From Aeromicrobium erythreum (GTDB lineage: Bacteria; Actinomycetota; Actinomycetes; Propionibacteriales; Nocardioidaceae): DNA of 64,000 bases. The stretch's first letter is position 1. Each line of letters opens with the position of its first letter. Below, in pieces: positions 25,076 through 32,594 of this stretch. The DNA lies in contig NZ_CP011502.1 of NCBI RefSeq assembly GCF_001509405.1, positions 2,728,001 through 2,792,000 of the forward strand, read 5' to 3'. The notes beneath the pieces are model-generated. The model was not told the origin of the DNA and did not search any database. It saw only the letters and a list, made by a program, of their open reading frames with translations. The position numbers were made by a program, and so were the translations under genes.

Positions 25076-25699
25076 ATGACCCCGGCCGAAGCCGCAGCCG
25101 CCCGTCCTCGCGTGGAGGGCGAGCGTGAGCACGAGATCCTCGAGGCTGCGCTCGACGTCCTGGCCGACGTCGGCTACGACCGCCTGACGATGGACGCCGT
25201 GGCCTCGGCCGCGCGAGCGTCGAAGGCCACGTTGTACCGCCGCTGGGACACCAAGGCCAGCCTCGTCCTCGAGGCCGTCCTCGCCCAGAAGGGCCCCCTC
25301 GCAGCCCTGCCCGACACCGGCACCCTGCGGGGCGATCTCATCGCCTCGCACTGCGGCCGTGGCGGCCTGACCGACGAGCGCCAGATCTCGATCTTCAGCG
25401 GCGTGCTCACGGCCCTCGGCCGCGACACCGAGTTCGCCGAGGGCTTCCGCGCCCGGTTCCTCGGACCCAAGATCGAGGCGGCCCGGGAGCTGTTCGACCG
25501 GGCCCGCGAGCGTGGTGAGATCCGCGACGACGTCGATGTCGACATCGTCGGGTCGGCCCTGGCCGGCATCGTGCTGCACCGCGAGTTCGTCCTGGGCGAA
25601 GTGCCCACCCCCGAGAAGATCACCGCCGTCATCGACCAGGTGATCCTCCCCGCCGTCCTGCGCCACTCCCCCGACCAGACCCCCAAGGACCCCTCATGA
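25076..25699 (+). CDS. TetR-family repressor of the adjacent exporter
   Basis: 207 residues. The HTH covers HEILEAALDVLADVGYDRLTMDAVASAARASKATLYRRWDTKASLVLEAVL (about residues 18-68); YRRWDTKASLV is typical of the TetR_C_11 subgroup. The stop overlaps the ATG of the DHA2 exporter (ATGA), so the two are translated as a unit. It presumably represses the operon until a compound exported by the pump binds. ATG start has a CAGGAG ribosome site. Confidence 0.9.
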   Translation: MTPAEAAAARPRVEGEREHEILEAALDVLADVGYDRLTMDAVASAARASKATLYRRWDTKASLVLEAVLAQKGPLAALPDTGTLRGDLIASHCGRGGLTDERQISIFSGVLTALGRDTEFAEGFRARFLGPKIEAARELFDRARERGEIRDDVDVDIVGSALAGIVLHREFVLGEVPTPEKITAVIDQVILPAVLRHSPDQTPKDPS

Positions 25700-27330
25700 C
25701 CGACACCACCCCCGACGCCGGGAGGCACCTCACCGAGCCGGAGGACCTCACGCCCGAGACCAACCGCCGGCTGGGCTGGGCGCTGGTCATCATCTGCATC
25801 GCGCAGCTGATGGTCGTGCTCGACGCGACGATCGCCAACATCGCCCTGCCCTACATCGCGACCGACCTGAAGATCGGCCAGGCGAACCTGCAGTGGATCG
25901 TCACGGGCTACGCCCTCGCGTTCGGCGGCCTGCTGCTCCTCGGCGGACGGCTGGCCGACCTCTACGGTCGCCGCCGGATCTTCATGACCGGACTCGTCGT
26001 GTTCGCCGTCGCCTCGTCCCTCGGCGGCCTGGCGCAGAACGAGCCGATGCTGCTCGCGTCGCGCGGGCTGCAGGGCATCGGCGCGGCGCTGGCCGCTCCC
26101 GCCGCCCTGGCGCTCATCACGACGACCTTCCCCGCGGGCCCCCTGCGCAACCGCGCCTTCAGCGTCTACGCCGCCCTGTCGGGCGTGGGCGCCGCCATCG
26201 GCCTGATCCTCGGCGGCTGGCTCACCGGGCTTCAGCTCGGTGGCCTCGAGGGCTGGCGGCTGACGTTCCTCATCAACGTGCCGATCGGCCTCGTGGCGGC
26301 GTTCCTGGCGCCGCGCTTCCTGCCCGAGAGCAAGCCGCAGCGCCTGCCGCTGGACATCCCCGGCGCCCTGAGCGGGACCCTCGGTCTGGCCGCACTGGTC
26401 TTCGGCCTGTCCCGCGCCGGCGACGAGCGCTACGGCTGGGGCGACACCTCGACCATCGTGCCGCTGGTCGTCGCGGCGGTGCTGCTCGTCGGCTTCATCG
26501 TGATCGAGCGCTCGGTCAAGAGCCCGCTGCTTCCCCTCAACATCTTCGCCAGCCGCGCGCGGTCAGTCGCGTTCGCCTCGATGATGATCACGCCGGCGGC
26601 CATGTTCGCGATGTTCTTCTTCCTGTCGCTGTTCGTCCAGAACGTGCTCGGCTACAGCCCGCTGCACACCGGCTTCGCGTTCCTGCCGTTCACGGTCGGC
26701 ATCGTCATGGGCGCGACCCTGTCGTCGAAGCTGATCGCCCGCATGGACCCGCGGTTCATCGCCGGGACCGGCACGATCCTGGCCGGCATCGCCCTGTTCG
26801 GCTTCTCGCGGATCAGTGTCGACGACAGCCCCGCCCACCTGCTGCGCATCGCCGGCGGCAGCGGCTCGCTGAGCGACGACGTGAACTACTGGACCGCCAT
26901 CGCGCCGTTCATCATCCTGATGGCGTTCGGCATGGGCCTGGTATTCGTGACAATGACCCTGGTAGCCGTGCACGGCATCCCCTCGGAGGAGTCCGGCATC
27001 GGCTCGGGCGTGCTCAACACCATGCAGCAGGTCGGTGGCGCCATCGGTCTAGCCGCCCTCTCGACCGTCGCCCTGCACTTCTCCACCAACCGCGGCGAGG
27101 AGATCGGCGGCGCCCTCCAGGCCGCGTCCGGGTCGGGTGCCGCACCCTCCCCCGACGCCGCCGACCGCCTGAGCGCCCTCATCGGCCAGGCCGCCTTCAC
27201 CGAGGGCGCGACCCACGCGTTCCTCGTCGGCGCCTTCATGATCTGGACCGCCTCGGCGATCATCTGGGTCCTGCTCAACGTCAAGCACGACGAGCTCGCG
27301 ACGGACGGGCCGGAGGGCGTCGCGATCTGA
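25696..27330 (+). CDS. DHA2-family (EmrB/QacA-type) multidrug exporter
   Basis: 544 residues, MFS transporter with 14 predicted helices. Motif D1/LDATIANIALP (VVLDATIANIALPYI) sits in helix 1, motif A is GGRLADLYGRRRIF (about residues 84-97), and motif C is in helix 5 (GVGAAIGLILGGWLT). The long C-terminal half with VQNVLGYSPLHTGFAFLP is typical for proton-driven drug or metabolite export. It overlaps the TetR gene by four bases. The region after its stop marks the left edge of a lower-GC insert. Confidence 0.93.
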   Translation: MTDTTPDAGRHLTEPEDLTPETNRRLGWALVIICIAQLMVVLDATIANIALPYIATDLKIGQANLQWIVTGYALAFGGLLLLGGRLADLYGRRRIFMTGLVVFAVASSLGGLAQNEPMLLASRGLQGIGAALAAPAALALITTTFPAGPLRNRAFSVYAALSGVGAAIGLILGGWLTGLQLGGLEGWRLTFLINVPIGLVAAFLAPRFLPESKPQRLPLDIPGALSGTLGLAALVFGLSRAGDERYGWGDTSTIVPLVVAAVLLVGFIVIERSVKSPLLPLNIFASRARSVAFASMMITPAAMFAMFFFLSLFVQNVLGYSPLHTGFAFLPFTVGIVMGATLSSKLIARMDPRFIAGTGTILAGIALFGFSRISVDDSPAHLLRIAGGSGSLSDDVNYWTAIAPFIILMAFGMGLVFVTMTLVAVHGIPSEESGIGSGVLNTMQQVGGAIGLAALSTVALHFSTNRGEEIGGALQAASGSGAAPSPDAADRLSALIGQAAFTEGATHAFLVGAFMIWTASAIIWVLLNVKHDELATDGPEGVAI

Positions 27331-27747
27331 TCTCGAAAGGTCAGAGTCGGCCCCGACCCGATGTCGCAGCCGGGTGCTGAGTAGAGAGCCGTCATGGGGA
27401 GCGGTCTTAGGTGTGCGAGCTCAAAGGAGATGCACGCACCGACGGGCCCGGCGGATGTGCGACGCCGTCGACCGCATCTGAAGTTCATCGCGCCGCTGAC
27501 ATTCCCGCGACCTCACTCGATCCTGACGGGAACCCGGTGGCCCCGCGGCGGACGGTCCGTCGCGACTTGGCAGCATGAGGAGGTCAGTCGCCGTACGAGC
27601 GTCGCTGCGAGAAGGTGGTCACCTGGAGCCTCGATCGCTGCGGAACACCGCATCGTACTCGAAGACGTCCTGACCCAGTCCGTGCCCCGCACAAGCGAAG
27701 ACGCCCTCGACCGCTGCTCGCTCTCGGCAGAGCCGCACCCTCACGCG
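27331..27747. other. 417-base region without a convincing gene
   Basis: Between the exporter and the convergent OLD nuclease. A plus-strand open frame starts here and runs into the nuclease gene, but it has no family features and atypical, Arg/His/Ser-rich composition. No terminator-like hairpin or tRNA fragment was found by eye. It may be the eroded edge of the insertion that brought the nuclease. Confidence 0.5.
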
Positions 27748-29640
27748 CTAAAGAGTATGTCGACGAACTCTCTCAATGATCTCCTGCAGAATGTCGGGCA
27801 CTTCGCCGCCGCATGTTGCAGTCGCGAATCGGTATGCCACGTTGTTCTTCTTCGTGGCAACGCCTTCGTCTTGCATCCTCTCAACCTCCATGAGCCACTC
27901 AGGCCAGGTCTGAAGAACCCCCTCGAGAGTTGAGCCGAAGACAGCACAGGATTCGCGTACAAGATCGTCTCCAGAAAACTGCCGTTCGTCCTCGCCCAGG
28001 TAGCTGAGAAGCCTCTCGTTGGTTTGTCGATTTCGATCGACTGCTATGGCACGATCATCGTCGGAGCGACCGTGTTTGAGCATCCGCTCTTCTAAGTCCC
28101 CATCCCCGTCGAACATCACGTACGCAGGAATTTCCAGGGCCTGCAGCACCGCGAGAGGAATCAAGATCGAGTCCTTTCCTCCGACCTCTGCGATGACCAC
28201 GCCATCAGTCGAAAGTGGGACCTCACCTACTCGGTCACCCACACCCTGCAACACGGCTCGGTCCGTTGCCCCCTCCACCAGGACGACAGCGTTAGCGAAG
28301 AGTGCGTCCGGAAGCCGGTAGGTAGCGATCGAGTCGAGTTGCCGCTCAACCATATCTCGTCCGACGAGTCCGTCGAGGCGCGCCACCACATCGTCGACCG
28401 ACGTTGCACTGACGCGAGTGCCACGAAGCGCGCGAGTCTCAGGATCGACAGGCCTTGTGAGCCTGCGGACCTGATAGAACCGTCCGGCCTTGATGAAGTG
28501 TGGGCTATGGGTCGCATAAGAAACTTGGACTCCCTGGCCGGGGTCCTCCGCCAACTTCCGAAGGACCGAAGCGAAGGCCATGGCCTGCGATGGGTGCTGG
28601 AAAAGCTCCGGTTCCTCGATGGCAAGACATATCACACCCTTATCCGTGAAATCAGACCCGAACTCGGCGAGCATCTTGAGCGCGGATATAAGGAGTGTGC
28701 GCTGAAAACCGTGGCCCTGACGGTCGACCGTGGTTACCAGATCTTGTTCGGAGATAGCCACACTGAACCTCGCTCGAACAGATGGGGAATCGAAGGCCGT
28801 GCGCTCCACACGCACCTCGTGACCTGAAGAGAATTGTCCGACGGCATTCGTTAGTCGCGCAGAGATGTCTTCCAGGTCTGTCTCGAAGTGCCGTTGGTAA
28901 ATTTCATCCTGCTTTGCGGCTGTCTCGATTGCAAGAGCTTCAAGTTCTTCGTCGGCGACCGTTCGATCGAGTTTACGTTCCAAGATCCGACCTAGAATCG
29001 TTCCGCGGGCATCATGCACCTCATCGGCGGCCCGAAGATCGGCCGTGATCAGCACAAAATCGAAGATGCCAGCCATCTTGCTCGCCCCATTGAATCCGAA
29101 AAAGTTCGTCTGAAGCTCCTCCGCAGCATCTTCCAACTGATCTAGATGTTCGCTCTCCCAAACGCGCATCCGATCATTGACCTGTTGAGCATTCGATGCA
29201 CGCTCCAAACCCAGTCCTCCAGCCAGCTCGTTGAAGGCGCTTCGTTGCTGGAGTTTGTTGGCGATCAAGCGGATGCGATCGAATGGCGGGTAGGCCTTGA
29301 GGTTCGCAGACATCTTCTCGACTCCGTCAGGCCGACGTTCTTTCCAGGCAGTAAAGCGCGCTGCCGCCTCCGGAGCATAACGACCCAGGACAGCGCGGTC
29401 CGCATCTTGAATATCGGAGAACGTCACGCGCACAGATAACGTTTGATCCTCCCGACCGTGGCTCCAATCTTCGATGCCAATGGCAGCAGCGCTGGCCCCG
29501 TTGAAGAACCAGTCGAGTGCGCGCAGCACGGTCGATTTTCCGGCCCCGTTCGGCCCCACCAGGGTAGTCACGTCGTCGAACTCGACCGTGACGTCTTCGA
29601 GACATCTGAAAGCCTTGATAGTGACGGACTCGATCCGCAT
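27748..29640 (-). CDS. OLD-family nuclease (ABC ATPase plus TOPRIM)
   Basis: 630 residues. The N-terminal SMC/ABC-like ATPase has Walker A GPNGAGKSTVLRALDWFF (about residues 29-46), a Q-loop region, LAIEEPELFQHPSQAMAF (Walker B-type) near residue 342 and YATHSPHFIK (H-loop). The C-terminal TOPRIM nuclease has VVLVEGATDRAVL (Glu), AEVGGKDSI and VMFDGDGDLEERM (DxD). This is the overcoming-lysogenization-defect architecture used in phage defence (OLD of P2, GajA of Gabija). No UvrD-type GajB helicase lies beside it, so it is a class 1-like single nuclease. Base composition is clearly lower in GC than neighbours, a sign of transfer. Confidence 0.92.
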   Translation of the reverse strand: MRIESVTIKAFRCLEDVTVEFDDVTTLVGPNGAGKSTVLRALDWFFNGASAAAIGIEDWSHGREDQTLSVRVTFSDIQDADRAVLGRYAPEAAARFTAWKERRPDGVEKMSANLKAYPPFDRIRLIANKLQQRSAFNELAGGLGLERASNAQQVNDRMRVWESEHLDQLEDAAEELQTNFFGFNGASKMAGIFDFVLITADLRAADEVHDARGTILGRILERKLDRTVADEELEALAIETAAKQDEIYQRHFETDLEDISARLTNAVGQFSSGHEVRVERTAFDSPSVRARFSVAISEQDLVTTVDRQGHGFQRTLLISALKMLAEFGSDFTDKGVICLAIEEPELFQHPSQAMAFASVLRKLAEDPGQGVQVSYATHSPHFIKAGRFYQVRRLTRPVDPETRALRGTRVSATSVDDVVARLDGLVGRDMVERQLDSIATYRLPDALFANAVVLVEGATDRAVLQGVGDRVGEVPLSTDGVVIAEVGGKDSILIPLAVLQALEIPAYVMFDGDGDLEERMLKHGRSDDDRAIAVDRNRQTNERLLSYLGEDERQFSGDDLVRESCAVFGSTLEGVLQTWPEWLMEVERMQDEGVATKKNNVAYRFATATCGGEVPDILQEIIERVRRHTL

Positions 29641-29652
29641 GACCAGCGCGCT

Positions 29653-29910
29653 CTACAACTCGACGGGCCAACGCGGAGCGAACTCGTTGCCTGTCGGCTC
29701 GGCGCGCACGATGTTATCTACAGTCCAGGACCTCACCGCCTCGCGCTTCAAACAGAAGCCGTACAGTCGCTCGGACTTCCCCGGTGCGCCCGGTCGAAGA
29801 CTGTAAGGCTCGATCTCTCGGGTTTCGACGGTGCCGTCCGACTCGTAGGCTTCAATCAGCACAGTCCGCGATGCTCGAGCTTCTTGAGTAATCGTTTCAA
29901 ATGGGGTCAT
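29653..29910 (-). CDS. Stand-alone WYL-domain protein
   Basis: 85 residues from ATG 29910: RTVLIEAYESDGTVETREIEPYSLRP...LYGFCLKREAVRSWTVDNIVRAEPTGNEFAP. This follows the WYL layout (I-x-Y...R-x-IEPY...G-x-x...R-x-W-x-x-D-x-I...F-x-P), a ligand-sensing domain found in many phage-defence regulators. There is no HTH, so it is a domain-only protein. It lies 12 bases upstream of the OLD gene on the same strand, probably its regulator or first operon gene. A longer frame into the tRNA is excluded because it would overlap the tRNA. Confidence 0.75.
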   Translation of the reverse strand: MTPFETITQEARASRTVLIEAYESDGTVETREIEPYSLRPGAPGKSERLYGFCLKREAVRSWTVDNIVRAEPTGNEFAPRWPVEL

Positions 29911-29978
29911 CTGCCGATTGTGCACTTTCCAAGGATCACCCGTGCGATCTTGCTGAGGCGCGCGGTCCAGTACATACG

Positions 29979-30051
29979 TGCTCCCGGTGGGGGTCGAACC
30001 CACACTGGGGCGGGTTTAAGCCGCCTGCCTCTGCCATTGGGCTACGGGAGC
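29979..30051 (-). tRNA. tRNA with anticodon UAA (Leu codon UUA) but class I short variable loop
   Basis: A 73-base cloverleaf read on the minus strand. Acceptor GCTCCCG/CGGGAGC is perfect. The D-arm is GCCC...AGGC, with one C-A at 13-22. The anticodon stem GGCGG/CCGCC has loop CTTAAAC (anticodon TAA). The variable loop is CCAGT, the T-stem GTGGG/CCCAC and the loop TTCGACC. Discriminator A; CCA is not encoded. Bacterial tRNA-Leu normally has a long variable arm, which is absent here, so charging with leucine is uncertain. It marks the right edge of the OLD/WYL insert. Confidence 0.85.
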
Positions 30052-30073
30052 GCTGGGCCAGCCTAGGTGGTGG

Positions 30074-30571
30074 TCAGGCTGAGAGGCGTTGCGCGATCGC
30101 GTCGTGCGCGCGAGCGTCGTAGGCGATGAGGCGGGCTGACGCGACCTGCGTGGGGGTGGCTCGGAGCGTGTCGACGGCTGCCGCGACGGCGTCGTCGAAC
30201 GGCCAGCCGTAGGAGCCCGCACTGATCAGCGGAAACGCGATCGACGTGGCGCCGAGCTCGTCGGCCACGGTCAGCGCGTTGGCGTAGCAGGAGGTCAGGA
30301 GCGTGCTGTCCCGCTCGCCGCGGTTGTGGTTCGGTCCGACGACGTGGATCACCCACCTCGCCGGCATGCGGCCTGCCGTCGTCCAGCGGGCGCGACCCGT
30401 CTCGAGTCCGTGGGGGAAGCGGCGGCGACAGTCCTCCAGCACCTCCGGGCCGCCCGCGCGGTGGATCGCGCCGTCCACCCCTCCCCCGCCACGCATGGCA
30501 CGGTTCGCCGCGTTGACCACGGCGTCGACGTCCTGGGCCGTGATGTCGCCCTGGACCACCTCGAGTTCCAT
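30074..30571 (-). CDS. Macro-domain ADP-ribosyl hydrolase-like protein
   Basis: 165 residues forming a single macro domain: LEVVQGDITAQDVDAVVNAANRAMRGGGGVDGAIHRAGG (about residues 3-41), with the catalytic Asn-Ala-Ala-Asn and Gly-Gly-Gly-Val-Asp-Gly-Ala-Ile-His loops of the MacroD/YmdB type. VIHVVGPNHN and FPLISAGSYGWP complete the ADP-ribose site. Expected activity is hydrolysis of O-acetyl-ADP-ribose and of ADP-ribose on acidic side chains. Single gene, divergent from the membrane-protein locus. Confidence 0.93.
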   Translation of the reverse strand: MELEVVQGDITAQDVDAVVNAANRAMRGGGGVDGAIHRAGGPEVLEDCRRRFPHGLETGRARWTTAGRMPARWVIHVVGPNHNRGERDSTLLTSCYANALTVADELGATSIAFPLISAGSYGWPFDDAVAAAVDTLRATPTQVASARLIAYDARAHDAIAQRLSA

Positions 30572-30711
30572 CCCCCTACTACATCACCCACGGCGGTGGA
30601 GGAAGCGTCGTTCACGAGTTCGAGAGGTGCGGCCGGGGTCACCGCCGGCGTCGGCGGAGAGTGGCAGTCTTGCCGAGGAGCACCGACCGACGCGTGCCCG
30701 GAGGGAGATTC

Positions 30712-31122
30712 GTGGACGTCAAGCGAGCGCACGGCGCGGTCATCGTGGCGGCTGCCGCCAGCGCGGCCACCGTGTGGGCCGTCGCCGGACGCGCCGAAGG
30801 TCTCGGGGCGGCCGTCACTACCGCGGCCGTCGCCGCCTGGGCGGCCTGGGTGGTCGTCGGTCGACCTCGACGGGACGCGCGACGCGCACCCGCGGACGGC
30901 TCAGCTGCCCGACGCGACGACCTGAGTGTCGACGACTGCCTGAACATCCTCTTCGTCGTGGTCATGTGCCAGCCCCTCCTGCGCTACGTCGCGCGCGCCG
31001 AGGCTGCGGCGGACGGCGCCCTCTGGGTCGGCACCGCGGTCGCCGCCTACCTCGTCTGGGCCTTCTACGGACGCCCTCGCCTCAGGCGCCGGTCGGTGCC
31101 CGCGCCCTCAGTCGACTCCTGA
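30712..31122 (+). CDS. Small membrane protein, two repeated modules
   Basis: 136 residues from GTG 30712 (GGAGGGAG ribosome site; an in-frame GTG at 30661 lacks one). The N-terminal half has two hydrophobic helices (AVIVAAAASAATVWAVAG, VTTAAVAAWAAWVVVG) resembling the N-terminus of the 31354 product. The C-terminal half, DDCLNILFVVV...YVARAEAAADGALWVGTAVAAYLVW...RLRRR, resembles the 65-residue product of the 36257 gene (DDYIGVLAV...YVDSDEAASGAYTLGCVIAIYLL...RLRARR). No known family. It is followed by a fragment of the helicase 3' end on the other strand, the same order as around 32567-32595. Possible immunity-like or accessory protein. Confidence 0.72.
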   Translation: MDVKRAHGAVIVAAAASAATVWAVAGRAEGLGAAVTTAAVAAWAAWVVVGRPRRDARRAPADGSAARRDDLSVDDCLNILFVVVMCQPLLRYVARAEAAADGALWVGTAVAAYLVWAFYGRPRLRRRSVPAPSVDS

Positions 31123-31125
31123 CGG

Positions 31126-31200
31126 TCAGAAGCCGCCGACGCACGCGAAGAACTCGTCGGCCGAGGTGCCCTTCCGACAGGCCCTGCGCGCCTTGGCGGC
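31126..31200 (-). pseudogene. 3'-end remnant of the PIF1-like/BRCT helicase gene
   Basis: On the minus strand the last codons read AAKARRACRKGTSADEFFACVGGF-stop, matching KARKAREYGKPVISADEFFAWLGVV, the C-terminus of the 32595-34976 helicase. Base identity is obvious over GCGAAGAACTCGTCGG (31144-31159 and 32613-32628) and GCGCGCCTTG. Similarity stops at about 31200, with no upstream coding. It is a duplication scar left when this locus was copied. Confidence 0.85.
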
Positions 31201-31249
31201 CCGAGCAGCACACGATTCACTCCGCCATTACCTGATGAAGCCCCGTATC

Positions 31250-31280
31250 GGAAGAGTTCTTCACTAACTCGAGAAGACGG
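31250..31280 (+). promoter_or_regulatory. Conserved upstream element, copy 1
   Basis: Aligns without gaps to 35050-35080 (shared blocks GGAAG, TTCTTCA and TCGAGA; about 22 of 31 bases). GAAGA-GT-TCTTC is an inverted repeat. It lies 73 bases upstream of the coding region; in copy 2 the distance is 83 bases. Confidence 0.6.
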
Positions 31281-31353
31281 GGCCGCGCGCTCGCGCGAGC
31301 GGTGGTCCCTCCGGCAGCGTGATCGGCGAGCACGAGAGTCGAGGGAGAGCTGC

Positions 31354-32370
31354 ATGAGCGTCACCAAGAGTCGCGCGATGGTCGCCGCCGTCACCGTCGC
31401 CGCCAGCATCGGACTGTGGCCGTCGAACGGAACCGCTGAAGCCGTCGCAGCGGCCGCTGCCGTCACGCTGTGGGTCGCATGGAGCGTTGCCGACCGATCC
31501 AAATGGTCCCGAAACCGAACCGTGAAGATCACGCGACCAGACGCCAGGATCGAGAGGTCGAAACCTGTTCTCACGAGTGGTGTCGTAACCGGGACGACCC
31601 TGGCGCTCGTGTGCGTCACCGGGGTGAGTGCGGGTGCCGCATTGAGAGAGGACGCGACGGAGTCGTTCACGCATGCGATCTCCGACGGCACGACGAGGGC
31701 GGGCTCGACTGCCGCGAAGCACAACACTGAGGTTGACATCCCGACGTCGGGCGAGAGTGAGATCGTCGCGGCCGGCGTCGGCGGGACCGTCACGATCGAC
31801 ACGCCAGCGAAGGGCCACGGGCACGTCGCCGACGACGAGCTCACCCGCGTCTACAGCGGACAGCTCGACGACAGCCGCGTCGCCGTCCAGCCCACCGCCG
31901 ACGGAGTACGCGCAGCCATCGCGATCGACTCCGCCGATGCTCCTGAGCGCTACCCGTTCGAGCTGGGCGGCGACGCCGAACGGCTCGTGCTGGACGAGCA
32001 GGACGGCAGCGTCTGGGTGTTCGGGAACGGCAAGGAACCGCTCGGCCGCTTCGAGTCTCCCTGGGCCTACGACGCGGCCGGCAGGACCGTCCCCACCCAC
32101 TACGAGGTCAGCGGCACCACGCTCACCCAGGTCGTGGAGCACAAGGCGGGCGACTTCAGCTACGGGATCACGGCAGACCCGAAATGGAGCAAGAAGTGGA
32201 TCAAGAAGTTCAAGAAGCTCTTCAAGGTGTGCCTGGGTCTCACACTCAGCACCGAGGCGCTCCTGCAGCTGGTCAGCTCGCCGAACAAGGCAGCGAAGTT
32301 CATGGTCCGCCGTCTCGGCCTGTTCGGCGCGGTGTACTGCGGCGGAGGAATCATCAAGGAGCTCCTGTGA
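31354..32370 (+). CDS. Membrane-anchored secreted protein with Lys-rich C-terminal segment, module 1
   Basis: 338 residues. Two or three N-terminal hydrophobic helices (AMVAAVTVAASIGLW, VAAAAAVTLWVAW, VVTGTTLALVCVTGVSAGAA) are followed by an extracytoplasmic beta-rich part from about residue 90: VAAGVGGTVTIDTP, VWVFGNGKEPLGRFESPWAYDAAG. The C-terminus has a strongly cationic stretch, KWSKKWIKKFKKLFKVC, then LGLTLSTEALLQLV and a Gly-rich hydrophobic end FGAVYCGGGIIKELL, with two Cys bracketing it. This tail looks like a membrane-active peptide tethered to a carrier domain. The gene end overlaps the next gene (GTGA). No known family; compare the 35164 gene. Confidence 0.72.
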   Translation: MSVTKSRAMVAAVTVAASIGLWPSNGTAEAVAAAAAVTLWVAWSVADRSKWSRNRTVKITRPDARIERSKPVLTSGVVTGTTLALVCVTGVSAGAALREDATESFTHAISDGTTRAGSTAAKHNTEVDIPTSGESEIVAAGVGGTVTIDTPAKGHGHVADDELTRVYSGQLDDSRVAVQPTADGVRAAIAIDSADAPERYPFELGGDAERLVLDEQDGSVWVFGNGKEPLGRFESPWAYDAAGRTVPTHYEVSGTTLTQVVEHKAGDFSYGITADPKWSKKWIKKFKKLFKVCLGLTLSTEALLQLVSSPNKAAKFMVRRLGLFGAVYCGGGIIKELL

Positions 32371-32567
32371 CCAAGACACCCCCGCACCACGACGCCACCA
32401 CCACGTTCTTCGGCGCCTCCATGATCCTCGTGGCAGCGATCGTCGGGCCCGGCCTGGTCGCGATGTTCCTGACCGACGACTTCTGGCTGATCGTCGCGAC
32501 GATGGTGGTCGGATCGTTCATCGGGCTCGTCATCCAGGCGCGGATGGACAAGCGCCCCCCAGGTTGA
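32367..32567 (+). CDS. 66-residue two-helix membrane protein coupled to module 1
   Basis: Starts with GTG overlapping the stop of the 31354 gene (GTGA). Short polar N-terminus (TKTPPHHDATTT), helix FFGASMILVAAIVGPGLVAMFL, short loop TDDFW, helix LIVATMVVGSFIGLVIQA, then a basic tail RMDKRPPG. Size, position and topology fit an immunity or partner protein for the upstream product, but this is inference. Convergent with the helicase gene 27 bases away. Confidence 0.7.
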   Translation: MTKTPPHHDATTTFFGASMILVAAIVGPGLVAMFLTDDFWLIVATMVVGSFIGLVIQARMDKRPPG

Positions 32568-32594
32568 GCCGACCGCACCATCCCGACGGGGTCG

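Noticed and set aside
27394..27933. Plus-strand gene in the gap before the OLD nuclease
   Set aside because: Runs into the 3' end of the nuclease gene on the other strand, no recognisable domain and no convincing ribosome site.
29911..30003. N-terminal extension of the WYL protein to 30003
   Set aside because: It would place coding sequence over the tRNA gene; ATG 29910 gives a complete WYL core.
27331..30051. Attachment-site direct repeat matching the tRNA 3' end
   Set aside because: No copy of the tRNA 3' sequence was found near 27331-27747, and no integrase gene is present.
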